From Opitutia bacterium (GTDB taxonomy: Bacteria; Verrucomicrobiota; Verrucomicrobiia; Opitutales; Opitutaceae): 64,000 nt of DNA. A program made the translations under genes and the position numbers. Location: positions 1-64,000 of the forward strand of contig CANHJG010000003.1 in NCBI GenBank assembly GCA_947461205.1, read 5' to 3'. This document shows positions 26,817 through 35,701 of the stretch, in pieces. Each line of letters starts with the position of its first letter. Position 1 is the stretch's first letter. Under the pieces are notes generated by a model, which was given only the letters and a program-made list of their open reading frames with translations, was not told the origin of the DNA and ran no database searches.

Positions 26817-27560
26817 TCACAGATCGAAATTTTCGCCGAGGTAGAATTTCCGGGCCTGCTCGTCCTTGATCAGGAAGTCGCCGGTACCCTCGCTGAGGAT
26901 CTTGCCCTTGTGCACGAGATAGGCGCGGTCGACGATGCGGAGGGTTTCGCGGACGTTGTGGTCGGTGACGACCACGCCGATGCCGCGGGATTTGAGCTGG
27001 AGGATGATTTTCTGTACTTCGGCCACCGAGATCGGATCGATCGCGGCGAACGGTTCATCCATGAGGAGGAATTTGGGGCGGGTGACGAGGGCGCGGGCGA
27101 TTTCGAGGCGGCGGCGCTCGCCGCCGGAGAGCGTGTAGGCTTTTTGCCGGGCGACGTGGGTGAGGGAGAGTTCGGTGAGGTGCTCCTCGACGCAGGCGGC
27201 GCGGTCGCGGCGCGGGATGCCGGCGACTTCGACGATGGCGAGGATGTTTTCCTCGACGGTGAGTTTGCGGAAGACGGAGGCTTCCTGGGGCAGGTAGCCG
27301 ATGCCATGGCGCGCGCGTTCGTGCATCCGCAGGGCGGTGATGTCGGTGCCGTCGAGCGCGACGCGGCCGGCGGTGGCGGGCACGAGGCCGACGATCATAT
27401 AGAAAGTGGTGGTCTTGCCGGCGCCATTCGGGCCGAGGAGGCCGACGACTTCGCCCGCGCGGAAATGGACGCTGACGCCGTCGACCACGGTGCGGGCGCC
27501 GAAGGTTTTGACGAGGCCCGCGGTGCGGATTTCGGAGGTGGGCGGGACGGGAGCGCTCAT
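26817..27560 (-). CDS. lptB: LPS export ABC transporter ATP-binding protein
   Basis: The 247-residue cytoplasmic ATPase powers the LptBFG complex that extracts lipopolysaccharide from the inner membrane. It has Walker A LLGPNGAGKTTTFYMIVGL at about residues 41-59, the Q-loop GYLPQEASVFRKLTVEENI, the ABC signature LSGGERRRLEIARAL and Walker B KFLLMDEPFAAIDP. The FYMIVGL and PQEASVFRKLTV sequences are specific to LptB. It follows lptA by 31 bases; lptF and lptG are not in the window. Confidence 0.94.
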   Translation of the reverse strand: MSAPVPPTSEIRTAGLVKTFGARTVVDGVSVHFRAGEVVGLLGPNGAGKTTTFYMIVGLVPATAGRVALDGTDITALRMHERARHGIGYLPQEASVFRKLTVEENILAIVEVAGIPRRDRAACVEEHLTELSLTHVARQKAYTLSGGERRRLEIARALVTRPKFLLMDEPFAAIDPISVAEVQKIILQLKSRGIGVVVTDHNVRETLRIVDRAYLVHKGKILSEGTGDFLIKDEQARKFYLGENFDL

Positions 27561-27591
27561 GGGGGTGGGACGGGGGCGATCGGCACCGTGA

Positions 27592-28194
27592 TCAGGGGGC
27601 GGGCGCGGACGGGGCGGCGGGGGCCGGTGAGGCGGCCTGAGCTTTGCCTTTGCCGGGACCGAGGTCCTTGATGGGCGGGAGGACGAAGCGCGGGGCCTTG
27701 ATGACGGCGCGCTGTTCGCCGCGGAGGAGCGTCATCTCGGGGCCGCTGCCGGCGTAGCGGCCGTCGTGGCTGCGGACGGTGGCGGGGTTACCGGTGAGGA
27801 TGACCTTGTCGTCGCCGGGCAGGACTTCCGCGCGTTCGCAGAACGCCTCGCGCTCGTTTTGCACGAGGTGGACGTGGCCGGTGGCGATGAGCGATTTGAA
27901 GTTTTCCTGTTTGCCGAGGGTGGCCTTGGGATCGCCGGTGCGTTTTGCGACGACGATGAGGCGGTCGCAGGTGAGACGGAGGTTGGTGGCGGTGACGACG
28001 ACCTGGTCGCGGAACGTGAAGGTGGTTTCCGTGGCGGTGCTGACCATTTCGGCGGGGCCGGCGCTTTCGATGACGGTGGGAATCGGGGTGACTGGGGCGG
28101 CGACGGGAGCGGCCGGTTGGGCCAGGGCGGAAGGGATCGGCTGCAGGCAGGCTCCGAGCAGCAGCGGGAGGACGAGGAGCGGGCGGCAGATCAT
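27592..28194 (-). CDS. lptA: LptA/OstA-like periplasmic LPS transport protein
   Basis: The 200-residue product has a signal sequence (LLVLPLLLGACLQPIPSALA) that contains a possible lipobox (LLGAC). The mature part has the OstA-type repeat pattern: VTATNLRLTCDRLIVVAKR, LIATGHVHLVQNEREAFCER and VILTGNPATVRSHDGRYAGS, then GPEMTLLRGEQRAVI. LptA bridges LptC and LptD and shields LPS in the periplasm. The position between lptC (4-base ATGA overlap) and lptB supports the call. The Pro/Ala-rich tail is unusual but common in this group's secreted proteins. Confidence 0.85.
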   Translation of the reverse strand: MICRPLLVLPLLLGACLQPIPSALAQPAAPVAAPVTPIPTVIESAGPAEMVSTATETTFTFRDQVVVTATNLRLTCDRLIVVAKRTGDPKATLGKQENFKSLIATGHVHLVQNEREAFCERAEVLPGDDKVILTGNPATVRSHDGRYAGSGPEMTLLRGEQRAVIKAPRFVLPPIKDLGPGKGKAQAASPAPAAPSAPAP

Positions 28195-28658
28195 TTGAGG
28201 ATGTCGTTCAACTGGGCGGAGAAAACTACGCGGACGTGGCGGGCGAGCGAAACTTTTTTGGCCTCGTGGTCATAGGTCCAGCCTTCGCCGGTGACTTCGA
28301 TATCGTCGTGAATGAGGCGGACGGATTTTTCGCCAGTGGCGCGTTTTTCCTTCGGAAGAAAAACGGCGGCGGGACTGAGGAGGATGGTCTCGACGTGGGC
28401 GGCGGCGTCGCCGGAGAAAACCGTGATGTTGAGGTCGGTGACCTCGATGCGGGTGGTGCCGAGAGGGCGCACTTCGGAGCCGCGGAGGGTCATGGAGCGG
28501 AAGCCGTCCTTGGCGGTGAAGAGGGGGAGCACCCAGTTTTTCGCGGGGACCGGGGCGGGGGGGACGGCGCCGGAGAGCGCAGCGATGGGCGCGAGCAGCA
28601 GGCCGCTGGCGAGGAGGCGGGCGGCGAAGGCGGCGGGACTGCGGGGGAACAAGGGCAC
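28191..28658 (-). CDS. lptC: LptC-like LPS transport protein (GTG start)
   Basis: The 155-residue product starts at a GTG (28656-28658), 10 bases after the kdsC stop. It has one N-terminal membrane anchor or signal (AAFAARLLASGLLLAPIAAL). The mature part includes GFRSMTLRGSEVRPLGTTRI, EVTDLNITVFSG and LIHDDIEVTGEGWTYDHEAK, the OstA/LptC beta-jellyroll pattern. The stop overlaps the lptA start (ATGA). Family similarity is weaker than for lptA or lptB, but the context is strong. A much longer upstream start would run out of frame through kdsC and is rejected. Confidence 0.8.
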   Translation of the reverse strand: MPLFPRSPAAFAARLLASGLLLAPIAALSGAVPPAPVPAKNWVLPLFTAKDGFRSMTLRGSEVRPLGTTRIEVTDLNITVFSGDAAAHVETILLSPAAVFLPKEKRATGEKSVRLIHDDIEVTGEGWTYDHEAKKVSLARHVRVVFSAQLNDILK

Positions 28659-28668
28659 GGGAGGCGCG

Positions 28669-29187
28669 CTAGACCCGGGCGGCGAGAAGGTGTTCGCAGA
28701 TTTCGCGCACGGCGCCGCGACCGGCGGGACGGACGGGCACGCAGTCGGCGGCGGCGAGGGCGGCGGGCATGGAGCCGGCGGGCGCGATGCCGACGCCGGC
28801 CCACGCGATCGCGGGCGCGTCGATGTCGTCGTCACCCATGTAGGCGCATTGCGCGGGAGCGAGGCCGAGGGATGCGGCGAGTTCCTGCAGCGCCGCGAGT
28901 TTGTCGGTGCGGCCCTGAATGAGGTGGGGGACCTTGAGTTCGGTGGCGCGCGCGGTCGTGGCGCCGGAGGCCCGGCCGCTGATCCACGCGACGGCGACGC
29001 CAGCCCGGTTGAGACGGGTAAGACCCAGGCCGTCGAGAATGGAGAACGCTTTTGTTTCGGAGCCGTCGGAGCAGATCTGCACGGTGCCGTCGGTCAGGAC
29101 GCCGTCGACGTCCATGGCAAAGAGGCAAATTGCGGACCAGACGGCGGGGGGCACGCGGGACGGAGGCGGAGACATGGGCGGGGTCAT
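28669..29187 (-). CDS. kdsC: 3-deoxy-D-manno-octulosonate 8-phosphate phosphatase (HAD family)
   Basis: The 172-residue HAD-superfamily enzyme hydrolyses Kdo-8-phosphate to Kdo for lipopolysaccharide. It has motif I DVDGVLTDG (residues 26-34, nucleophile and acid/base Asp), motif II ISGRAS, a motif III Lys in QGRTDKLAALQEL and motif IV YMGDDDIDAPAI, the usual KdsC order with GLGLTRLNRAGVAVAWISGR in between. The start overlaps the stop of the E1 gene by four bases. Methionine 5 is an alternative start. Confidence 0.9.
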   Translation of the reverse strand: MTPPMSPPPSRVPPAVWSAICLFAMDVDGVLTDGTVQICSDGSETKAFSILDGLGLTRLNRAGVAVAWISGRASGATTARATELKVPHLIQGRTDKLAALQELAASLGLAPAQCAYMGDDDIDAPAIAWAGVGIAPAGSMPAALAAADCVPVRPAGRGAVREICEHLLAARV

Positions 29188-31247
29188 CCGATCCAGGCCG
29201 CGATGCGGTCGATGATTTTTTCCTTGGTGGGGCGGAAGGCGTGTTCGAGCTCGGGGGCGAAGGGGACGGGGAGGTCGAGGGAGGCGAGGCGAAGCGGAGC
29301 GGCCCTAAGGGCGGGGAAATGGGTCTCGGTGAGCCGGGCGACGAGTTCCGCGCCGAAGCCGTGGGTACGGCGGCCCTCGTGGAGGACGACGAGGCGGCCG
29401 GTGCGGGCGAGGGAGGCCTCGATGGCGTCGAGGTTCAACGGCGAGAGGGCGCGGAGATCGAAGAGGTCGAAGGATTTTTCGTATTCGGCGGCGAAGTAGT
29501 CGGCGGCTTCCTCGGCGAGGGAAACCATGTCGCCGTAAGTCACGAAGGTCGCGAAATCGCCGGTGCGGAGCTGGCGCGGCGTCCAGACGGCGCGGTAGTT
29601 GGGATCCCAGGACACGGGCGCCTTACCGCGGCGGTAGAGCGCCTTGTGTTCGAAGAGCAGGACGGGGTTGTTGTCCTCGTAGGCGGCGAGGAGGGCGTTG
29701 AACGCGTCCTGGGGCGTGCTCGGGTAGAGGGCCTTGAGGCCGGGCATCGCGAGGAGAAACGAGTCGAGCTCCTGCGAGTGGAAGGAGCCGAAGGTGAGGC
29801 CGCCGCCGGTGGGGAGGCGGAACACGATCGGGACCGCGGCGCCGGAGCGGAAGTGGTAGGTCGCGGCGTTGAGGGTGATCTGGGTCGCGGCCTCCGTGAC
29901 GAAATCGGAGAACTGGAACTCCTCGATCGGGCGGTGGCCGTTCAGGGCGAGGCCGACGGCGTAGCCGGTGCAGGCGCTTTCGGCGAGGGGGGTATTGAAG
30001 ACGCGGGGACGGCCGAAGTCGGCGAGGAGGCCGTCGGTGACCTTGAAGGCGCCGCCGTAGGTGCCGATGTCCTGGCCGAGGACGAGGGATTCGGGCCGTT
30101 CGGTGAGGATTTTCCGGTGGGCGAGGTTGAGGGCCTGGGCGGAGTTGAGCGGGGTCGGGGCAGTCGAGAGCGACGAGCGGTCGGAGCCGAGGGACGGGAC
30201 CCAGGGGAGCGGGTCGGCCGGCGGAGCGAAGAGGTCGCGCTCCAGGGCGGCGATGTCGCCGGCGGGGCGGGGCGTCGCGAGGGACGTTTTCACGCAGGCC
30301 TCGAGAAAGGCGGAGAGTTCGGCGTCGACGGCGTCGAGGCGGGCGGTGCCGAGGGCGGCGGCGAGTTGTGCGCGGATCTTCGGGAGCGGGTCGCGGGCAA
30401 AGAACCCGTCGCTTTCGCCGGGTTGCAGATAGTCGCAGGTGTCGTACGCGGCGTGGCCGCGGAGCCGGAGGGTGTGCGCCTCAATGAGCATCGGCCGCGA
30501 AGTGGTCCGGACTTTTTCGATGGCGGCAGCGAGGGTGCGCGCGGTGGCGGCGACATCGGCGGTGGCGTCGAGGGCGAACCCCTCCATGCCGTAGCCGGCG
30601 GCGCGGCGCCAGAGTTCGGTGCCGGCTACGAACTGTTCGGCGACGGGCGTGGAGTAGGCGTAGCGGTTGTTCTCGATGACGAAGAGAATGGGCAGGGAGA
30701 GGAGCGAGGCGAGGTTGAGGGTCTCGTGGATGTCGCCGGTGCTGGAGCCGCCGTCGCCGAAGAGCGCGAAGCCGACGGCGGGGCGGCCGAGGCGGCGCTG
30801 GGAATCGGTGGCGCCCGCGACATTGGCGAGCATGGCGCCGAGGTGGCTGATCATCGGCAGCGAGCGGGCGGCGGGATCGCCGTGGTGAATGTTGCCCTCG
30901 CGGGCTTTGGTCGGACTGGCGGCGTTGGCGAAATACTGATTGAGATGGTCGCAGAGATGGCCGCTCCAGACGAGGTGGCCGCCGAAGCCGCGGTGCGTGA
31001 AAGAAATGACGTCGGTGGCTTTGTCCGCGAGGAGGGCGAGGGGGACGACGAGGCCCTCGTTGCCTTGGCCGCCGGTGACCGTGCCGCGGATGAGGCCCTG
31101 GCGGAAAAGATCGAGGATGCGGTTGTCGCCGGTGCGTGCGAGCTGCATCCACGCGTAGACCCGGAGGAGGGCCGCGGAGGGATCGGTCGCGAGTTCCGCC
31201 GCGTGCAGGGCGCGCGTGAGGAGAGCGGGAGGAGGAGGAAAGGCCAT
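29184..31247 (-). CDS. Fused alpha/beta thiamine-dependent 2-oxoacid dehydrogenase E1
   Basis: The 687-residue protein joins E1 alpha (about residues 1-340) and E1 beta (about 365-687). The alpha part has the thiamine diphosphate motif GDGGSS-NN (GDG at about 164-166, NN near 193) and FTHRGFGGHLVWSGH. The beta part has VLGQDIGTYGGAFKVTDGL, NTPLAESACTGYAVGLALNG and FSDFVTEAATQI. Family members decarboxylate pyruvate, branched-chain 2-oxoacids or related acids; substrate specificity cannot be read here. It is the first gene of the kdsC-lptCAB cluster, which is odd because no E2 is adjacent. The lpd and sucB genes are 23 kb away. Confidence 0.88.
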   Translation of the reverse strand: MAFPPPPALLTRALHAAELATDPSAALLRVYAWMQLARTGDNRILDLFRQGLIRGTVTGGQGNEGLVVPLALLADKATDVISFTHRGFGGHLVWSGHLCDHLNQYFANAASPTKAREGNIHHGDPAARSLPMISHLGAMLANVAGATDSQRRLGRPAVGFALFGDGGSSTGDIHETLNLASLLSLPILFVIENNRYAYSTPVAEQFVAGTELWRRAAGYGMEGFALDATADVAATARTLAAAIEKVRTTSRPMLIEAHTLRLRGHAAYDTCDYLQPGESDGFFARDPLPKIRAQLAAALGTARLDAVDAELSAFLEACVKTSLATPRPAGDIAALERDLFAPPADPLPWVPSLGSDRSSLSTAPTPLNSAQALNLAHRKILTERPESLVLGQDIGTYGGAFKVTDGLLADFGRPRVFNTPLAESACTGYAVGLALNGHRPIEEFQFSDFVTEAATQITLNAATYHFRSGAAVPIVFRLPTGGGLTFGSFHSQELDSFLLAMPGLKALYPSTPQDAFNALLAAYEDNNPVLLFEHKALYRRGKAPVSWDPNYRAVWTPRQLRTGDFATFVTYGDMVSLAEEAADYFAAEYEKSFDLFDLRALSPLNLDAIEASLARTGRLVVLHEGRRTHGFGAELVARLTETHFPALRAAPLRLASLDLPVPFAPELEHAFRPTKEKIIDRIAAWIG

Positions 31248-31325
31248 GAACTTTGGGACGGACCGTGAAGGTGTGCCGCGGCGTGGGCAAGCGAGAGATT
31301 TGGCCCTGCGCCGGCGACCCGCCGG

Positions 31326-32276
31326 TTACCCGGCCAGAAGCGCCTGCGCGCCGCTCTCGTCGATCAGCAGGGACTTGACCATGCCGCCCTTCAGCGCGGC
31401 GGCGACCGCGGCGGCGCGTTCGGCGCCGGCGGCGATGCCCACGACGTGCGGGATTTTTTTCAGGTAATCGAGTTCGATGCTGATGACGCGGTCGCGCCAC
31501 CGCGAGGCGCACTCTTTGCCCCGGGCGTCGAAGAAGCGTCCGCAGATCTCGCCGACGGCGCCGCAGTCCCGGAGGTGGGCGATATCGGCGGCGGTGAGGA
31601 CGCCGCGCTCAGTGTAGACGGAGTTCTCTAGGGAGGCGACGCCGACGAGGGCGGCATCGGCGCGGCGGAGGTGTTGCCAGACGAATGTGATCTGGTCCGA
31701 GGCGAGAAAGAAATCGCGGGTTTTTTTGTCGGAAACGAAGGCGGGGGTGCTGAGGGTGAGAAACTCCCCGCCCCAAAGTTTGACGATCGCGCGGCCGAGT
31801 TCGAGGGCGTCCACTTGGGAAATGCTGGAGTCGATGCTGCCCATGGCCTGGACGACGGTGAGGCGGCGGGTTTCGCCGCGCCGGAAACGTTGCACGACTT
31901 CGGCCACGCTACGGCCGCCGCCGACGGCGACGACCCCGGTGACCGGGAGCATTGCCGCGACGAAAGGGGCGCCGAAGTGGCCGAGGGCGTGGCGGGTCGC
32001 CGCGCTGCCGGCGTTTTTCGCGATCTTGATCACGGCGGCCGACTCGAGGCCGAAGCGGCTGCAGAGCCGGTGCTCGAGTTTTTCGTTCCGGGAGAGGTAT
32101 TCCTCGACGGTGATGCGCACGATGCCGCGCTCGAGGGCGACGGCGAGAAGCCGGGAGATTTTGGTCTGCGAGACGCGAACGAGTTTCGCGACCTCGGCCT
32201 GCCCCAGCCCGTCGGTGTAATAGAGCGTGGCGGCCATGCGGAGGGTTTCGTCGGGATAAGCTTCTTTTTTGGGCAT
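31326..32276 (-). CDS. SorC-family sugar-binding transcriptional regulator
   Basis: The 316-residue product has an N-terminal HTH: YYTDGLGQAEVAKLVRVSQT, KISRLLAVALERGIV (about residues 18-52). A sugar-isomerase-like effector domain follows, with VAVGGGRSVAEVVQRF, VVQAMGSIDSSISQVDALEL and LVGVASLENSVYTERGVLTA, ending in a GIAAGAERAAAVAAALKGG signature. This is the SorC/DeoR-like fold that binds phosphorylated sugars or polyols. It is divergent from the TonB-glpD-glpT-glpQ arm, and the 134-base gap contains a perfect palindrome. I infer it controls that arm, with glycerol-3-phosphate or a related compound as effector. Confidence 0.85.
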   Translation of the reverse strand: MPKKEAYPDETLRMAATLYYTDGLGQAEVAKLVRVSQTKISRLLAVALERGIVRITVEEYLSRNEKLEHRLCSRFGLESAAVIKIAKNAGSAATRHALGHFGAPFVAAMLPVTGVVAVGGGRSVAEVVQRFRRGETRRLTVVQAMGSIDSSISQVDALELGRAIVKLWGGEFLTLSTPAFVSDKKTRDFFLASDQITFVWQHLRRADAALVGVASLENSVYTERGVLTAADIAHLRDCGAVGEICGRFFDARGKECASRWRDRVISIELDYLKKIPHVVGIAAGAERAAAVAAALKGGMVKSLLIDESGAQALLAG

Positions 32277-32342
32277 GGCGGGCGGGGGGAGACGGGAAGG
32301 GGCCGAGCAATGTGACGATTCGGTTAATTTGTAGCTAGAATA

Positions 32343-32356
32343 TTTATGCGCATAAA
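32343..32356. promoter_or_regulatory. Candidate operator between regulator and TonB receptor genes
   Basis: A perfect 14-bp palindrome, TTTATGCGCATAAA, lies in the only AT-rich part of the divergent spacer. It is 66 bases upstream of the regulator's start and 54 bases upstream of the receptor's ATG. A TAGAAT (32335-32340), resembling a -10 box, lies just left of it. Confidence 0.55.
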
Positions 32357-32410
32357 CGTTTTACTCGACCGCGAGCGGCGCAACGGCCACGCCTGAGGGA
32401 TCTTCGCACC

Positions 32411-35400
32411 ATGAATCGCAAACTCACTCTCCTCGTGTCCGCAGTGTTGGTCCAGATCGCGCCGGCTGCCGGGCAGACCGCGAACCCGCCGGGCGGACGG
32501 GCTGACGAGGCCGTCAAACTGGAAGCCTTCACGGTGACGGGTTCGAACATCCGGCGCGTGGACGCCGAGACGGCGCTGCCGGTGACGGTCATCGAGAAAG
32601 CGGACCTCGACGCGCGGGGGGCGGCGACGATGGCGGAGCTGTTCGAGACGCTCGGCGCCGCGGAAATTTCGGGGATCACGGAAATCAACAATGGACCGCA
32701 GCTTGCGCGCGGCGATGTCGCCTCGGTCGACCTGCGCGGCATCGGTTCGGGCAGCACGCTGACGCTGCTCAACGGCCGGCGCATGGCGCCGCATCCGATC
32801 TCCATGGCGGAAAACGGCGTGCCCTCGCTGGCGGTGAACATTAATACGATCCCGCGGTCGATGGTCGACCGGGTGGAGGTTCTGCGCGACGGGGCGTCGG
32901 CGATTTACGGTTCCGACGCCGCGGCGGGCGTGATCAACAATCTGGTGTCGCGGACGTGGGTCGGCCGAGGTCTGGCGGTGAAGGGCTCGGCGACGCAGCA
33001 CGGTGGGGCGAACGAGTTCAGCGCGACGGTGTTTGACGGATTTACGAAGGGGAAGACGCACGTGTCGCTGTCGCTGGACGTGTTTCACCGCGATGCGCTG
33101 GCGGCGCACGACCGCGATTGGGCGAAGAACGCGGATCTGCGGGTGAGCCGCCAGCTGCCGGCGCCGTGGAACGGGATTCCGCTGGTCGATCCCGCCTCGC
33201 CGACCGGCGCGTTTTTTGCCCGGGACAATGATTTTCGCAATGCTAACGCCACGAACCAGTGGGGCCAGTGGCAGCGCGGCACGATCCAGCCCGATTTTCT
33301 GACCTTTGTCGGTGCGCGTCCGGCCGGCAACACCGGCATCACGACGAGCACCACGCCGCCGACCGGGGTGGCCACGATGGCGGCGGACGGGATGTTTTAT
33401 CTTTGGCCGAGCCCGAGTGGCGTGAGTTTCAAGCCAACGGCGCTTTCGACGAATATCGACAACCCCGAGGTGGCGACGTTTTCGAACTGGAACAAATGGA
33501 AGATGCTCGTGCCGGCGACCGACCGCGTGCAGTTCGCGGCGTTCCTCGATCACCGGGTGAACGACCGGCTGAGCGTGTTCGGGGACCTGCTGTTTTACCG
33601 GGCTTACAGCCGCACCGGCCGTGAGCCGGTGAATTTCAAGAACACGGACGATCAGGGGATTTACCTGCCGGCCACGAATCCGTGGAACCCGTTTGGCGTG
33701 CGTTTTTACAGCCCGACGGGAGCGCCGAATGCGGACGGCACGCCGCGGCTGACCGGCACGCCGGCGGACGTGTCGCTCTGGACTGGCATCTCGCCGGGGC
33801 AGAACACGGGCGACGGGTTCAAGCCGCGCGTGACCGAGGTGCGCACCTATTCCTGGCGGGTGCTCGGCGGGGTGCGCGGAAAATTCCGGGATACGTGGGA
33901 GTGGGAGTCCGCGGTGGTGGCGTCGGGTGCGCAGACGCACGAGTACGAGCATTTCCAAGTGCGTGAGTCGCTGCTGCGCCGGGCGCTGAACCGCACGGAC
34001 ACGACGGCGTTCAACCCGTTTCCCGTCACCTTCAAGATCGTCAACAACCAGATTGTGGTGGACCAGTTGTTCAAGAATCCGACGGCGGTGGTCGATGCGG
34101 TTTACGGCGACGAAGACCGGTTTGGGCGGACGGGGCTGTTTCTGTGGGACGCGAAGGTCAACGGTCAGCTGGGGCGGGTCTTCAACGGCGGCAAGATCGG
34201 CGTGGCGACCGGCACGGAGGTGCGCTATGAAACCTACGCCGACAAGCGCGCGGGCTACGTCGGCCTGAATCCGCCCGGGTCCGGCAGCGATTTCCCTTAC
34301 CTGCGCGAGGGCGACAACGATTTCCTCGCGCTCAGTTCCAATGTGCCGATCAGCGCGCAGCAGACGATTTTTGCGGGCTATCTCGAGGCGGCGTTTCCCT
34401 TCGTCACGCGCGAAAACCGCACGCCGCTCATCGAGGCGCTGGAGGTCACTTTGGCGGGCCGCTACGAGCATTTTTCGATCCACGGGCAGACGGCAAAACC
34501 GAAGGCGAGCATCGTGTGGAAACCGGCGAATTTTCTCAAGCTGCGGGCCTCGGTGGCGGAGTCGTTCCGGGCGCCGAATCTGGTGCAGACCAATATTACG
34601 CCGTTACGCCGCCAAATCAGCGCCGACGATCCGTATCGGTTCGAGGTCACGGCGCTGCCGTCGGACGGCACGGCACAGCGGACGTCCTATCGGCAGGGCA
34701 ACCAGAACCTGAAACCGGAGGAAGCGAAGACGTGGGTGGCCGGGTTCGTGCTCGAGGTGCCGAAGGTGCGCGGTCTTTCGCTCACGTTCGATTATTTCCA
34801 CCTGAATCAAAACAAAGTGATCGAGAATTTCGGCGCCGGTTCGGCCATCGATCTTGACGAAGTGATCCTGGATCTGGCCACCAAGGCGGCGCTGGCGAAA
34901 GGCACGCCCATCGACCAGATCGATCTGGGCTCCGGCACGGCGGCGTACCAGGGCTCCAGCAAGATTATCCGCAAGCCCGTGAGCGCGGAGGATCGCGTGG
35001 CCTTCGCCGCCTACAATGCCCGGCAGGCCACGAACAACAGCCGCCGCGCACCGGTCGGCGAGTTTATCAGTGTGATCGACGACTATCTCAATTTGAGCGG
35101 CCGTGACATCCAGGGCTATGAGGTCGGCGTGCAATGGCGCGGGCCGAAGACGCGTCTCGGGCAGTTTTCGTTCAACAGCGAGGCGACGCACTATGTGCTG
35201 CGCCGGTCCAAGGCCGACGAAGTTTCGCCAATTCTCGATGAACTCGGCCGCAACGGGCGGGCGAGCTGGCGCGCGAATGCGTCGGTCTCGTGGCGGCAGG
35301 GCCCGGTGTCGGCGGGCTGGTTCACGAGCTACTTTGGGTCGTTTGTCGACACGTCGGCCGCCACGACCGAGCCGATCTACCGCGCGCTGGGTTATCCGGG

Positions 35401-35659
35401 CTATATCACGGTGTTCAACGACAACGGGGTGACCCGCTATCTGTTGCGGGTCGATCCGTCCTTCAGCCACAACGCGTGGCTCTCCTACCGGTTCGACAAG
35501 GGCGCCCGCGCCTGGCTGCGCGGCGTGACGGTGCGCGGGGGCATCAACAACGTGCTGGACCGCGCGCCGCAGCTGGCCGACGAGCAATACGGTTATTTTT
35601 CCGGCAGTGCGAATCCGCGCGGCCGCCAGTTCACGCTCGATTTTTCCCGCAAGTTCTAA
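32411..35659 (+). CDS. TonB-dependent outer-membrane receptor
   Basis: The 1082-residue protein has a signal peptide (LTLLVSAVLVQIAPAAGQ) and a plug domain: EAFTVTGSNIRRVDAETALP, PVTVIEKADLDARGAATMAE, GIGSGSTLTLLNGRRMA and IPRSMVDRVEVLRDGASAIY. The beta-barrel follows, ending RGRQFTLDFSRKF with the expected C-terminal aromatic. It imports a substrate across the outer membrane using TonB energy. The LEAFTVTGS N-terminus is a style common in Opitutaceae receptors. The downstream glpD-glpT-glpQ genes suggest a glycerophosphodiester or glycerophosphate-containing substrate (inference). Confidence 0.93.
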   Translation: MNRKLTLLVSAVLVQIAPAAGQTANPPGGRADEAVKLEAFTVTGSNIRRVDAETALPVTVIEKADLDARGAATMAELFETLGAAEISGITEINNGPQLARGDVASVDLRGIGSGSTLTLLNGRRMAPHPISMAENGVPSLAVNINTIPRSMVDRVEVLRDGASAIYGSDAAAGVINNLVSRTWVGRGLAVKGSATQHGGANEFSATVFDGFTKGKTHVSLSLDVFHRDALAAHDRDWAKNADLRVSRQLPAPWNGIPLVDPASPTGAFFARDNDFRNANATNQWGQWQRGTIQPDFLTFVGARPAGNTGITTSTTPPTGVATMAADGMFYLWPSPSGVSFKPTALSTNIDNPEVATFSNWNKWKMLVPATDRVQFAAFLDHRVNDRLSVFGDLLFYRAYSRTGREPVNFKNTDDQGIYLPATNPWNPFGVRFYSPTGAPNADGTPRLTGTPADVSLWTGISPGQNTGDGFKPRVTEVRTYSWRVLGGVRGKFRDTWEWESAVVASGAQTHEYEHFQVRESLLRRALNRTDTTAFNPFPVTFKIVNNQIVVDQLFKNPTAVVDAVYGDEDRFGRTGLFLWDAKVNGQLGRVFNGGKIGVATGTEVRYETYADKRAGYVGLNPPGSGSDFPYLREGDNDFLALSSNVPISAQQTIFAGYLEAAFPFVTRENRTPLIEALEVTLAGRYEHFSIHGQTAKPKASIVWKPANFLKLRASVAESFRAPNLVQTNITPLRRQISADDPYRFEVTALPSDGTAQRTSYRQGNQNLKPEEAKTWVAGFVLEVPKVRGLSLTFDYFHLNQNKVIENFGAGSAIDLDEVILDLATKAALAKGTPIDQIDLGSGTAAYQGSSKIIRKPVSAEDRVAFAAYNARQATNNSRRAPVGEFISVIDDYLNLSGRDIQGYEVGVQWRGPKTRLGQFSFNSEATHYVLRRSKADEVSPILDELGRNGRASWRANASVSWRQGPVSAGWFTSYFGSFVDTSAATTEPIYRALGYPGYITVFNDNGVTRYLLRVDPSFSHNAWLSYRFDKGARAWLRGVTVRGGINNVLDRAPQLADEQYGYFSGSANPRGRQFTLDFSRKF

Positions 35660-35701
35660 TCACGCGTGCCGCCACCGCGGCGCCGTCGGCCTTTGGTTTC
35701 C

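Noticed and set aside
28659-28835. An upstream extension of lptC starting at 28835.
   Set aside because: The added N-terminus is Pro/Ser-rich and overlaps kdsC in another frame. The GTG at 28658 places the membrane anchor at the N-terminus.
32324-34483. A 719-codon minus-strand frame opposite the TonB receptor.
   Set aside because: It is Arg-rich shadow sequence; the plus strand gives a signal peptide, plug and barrel of a receptor.
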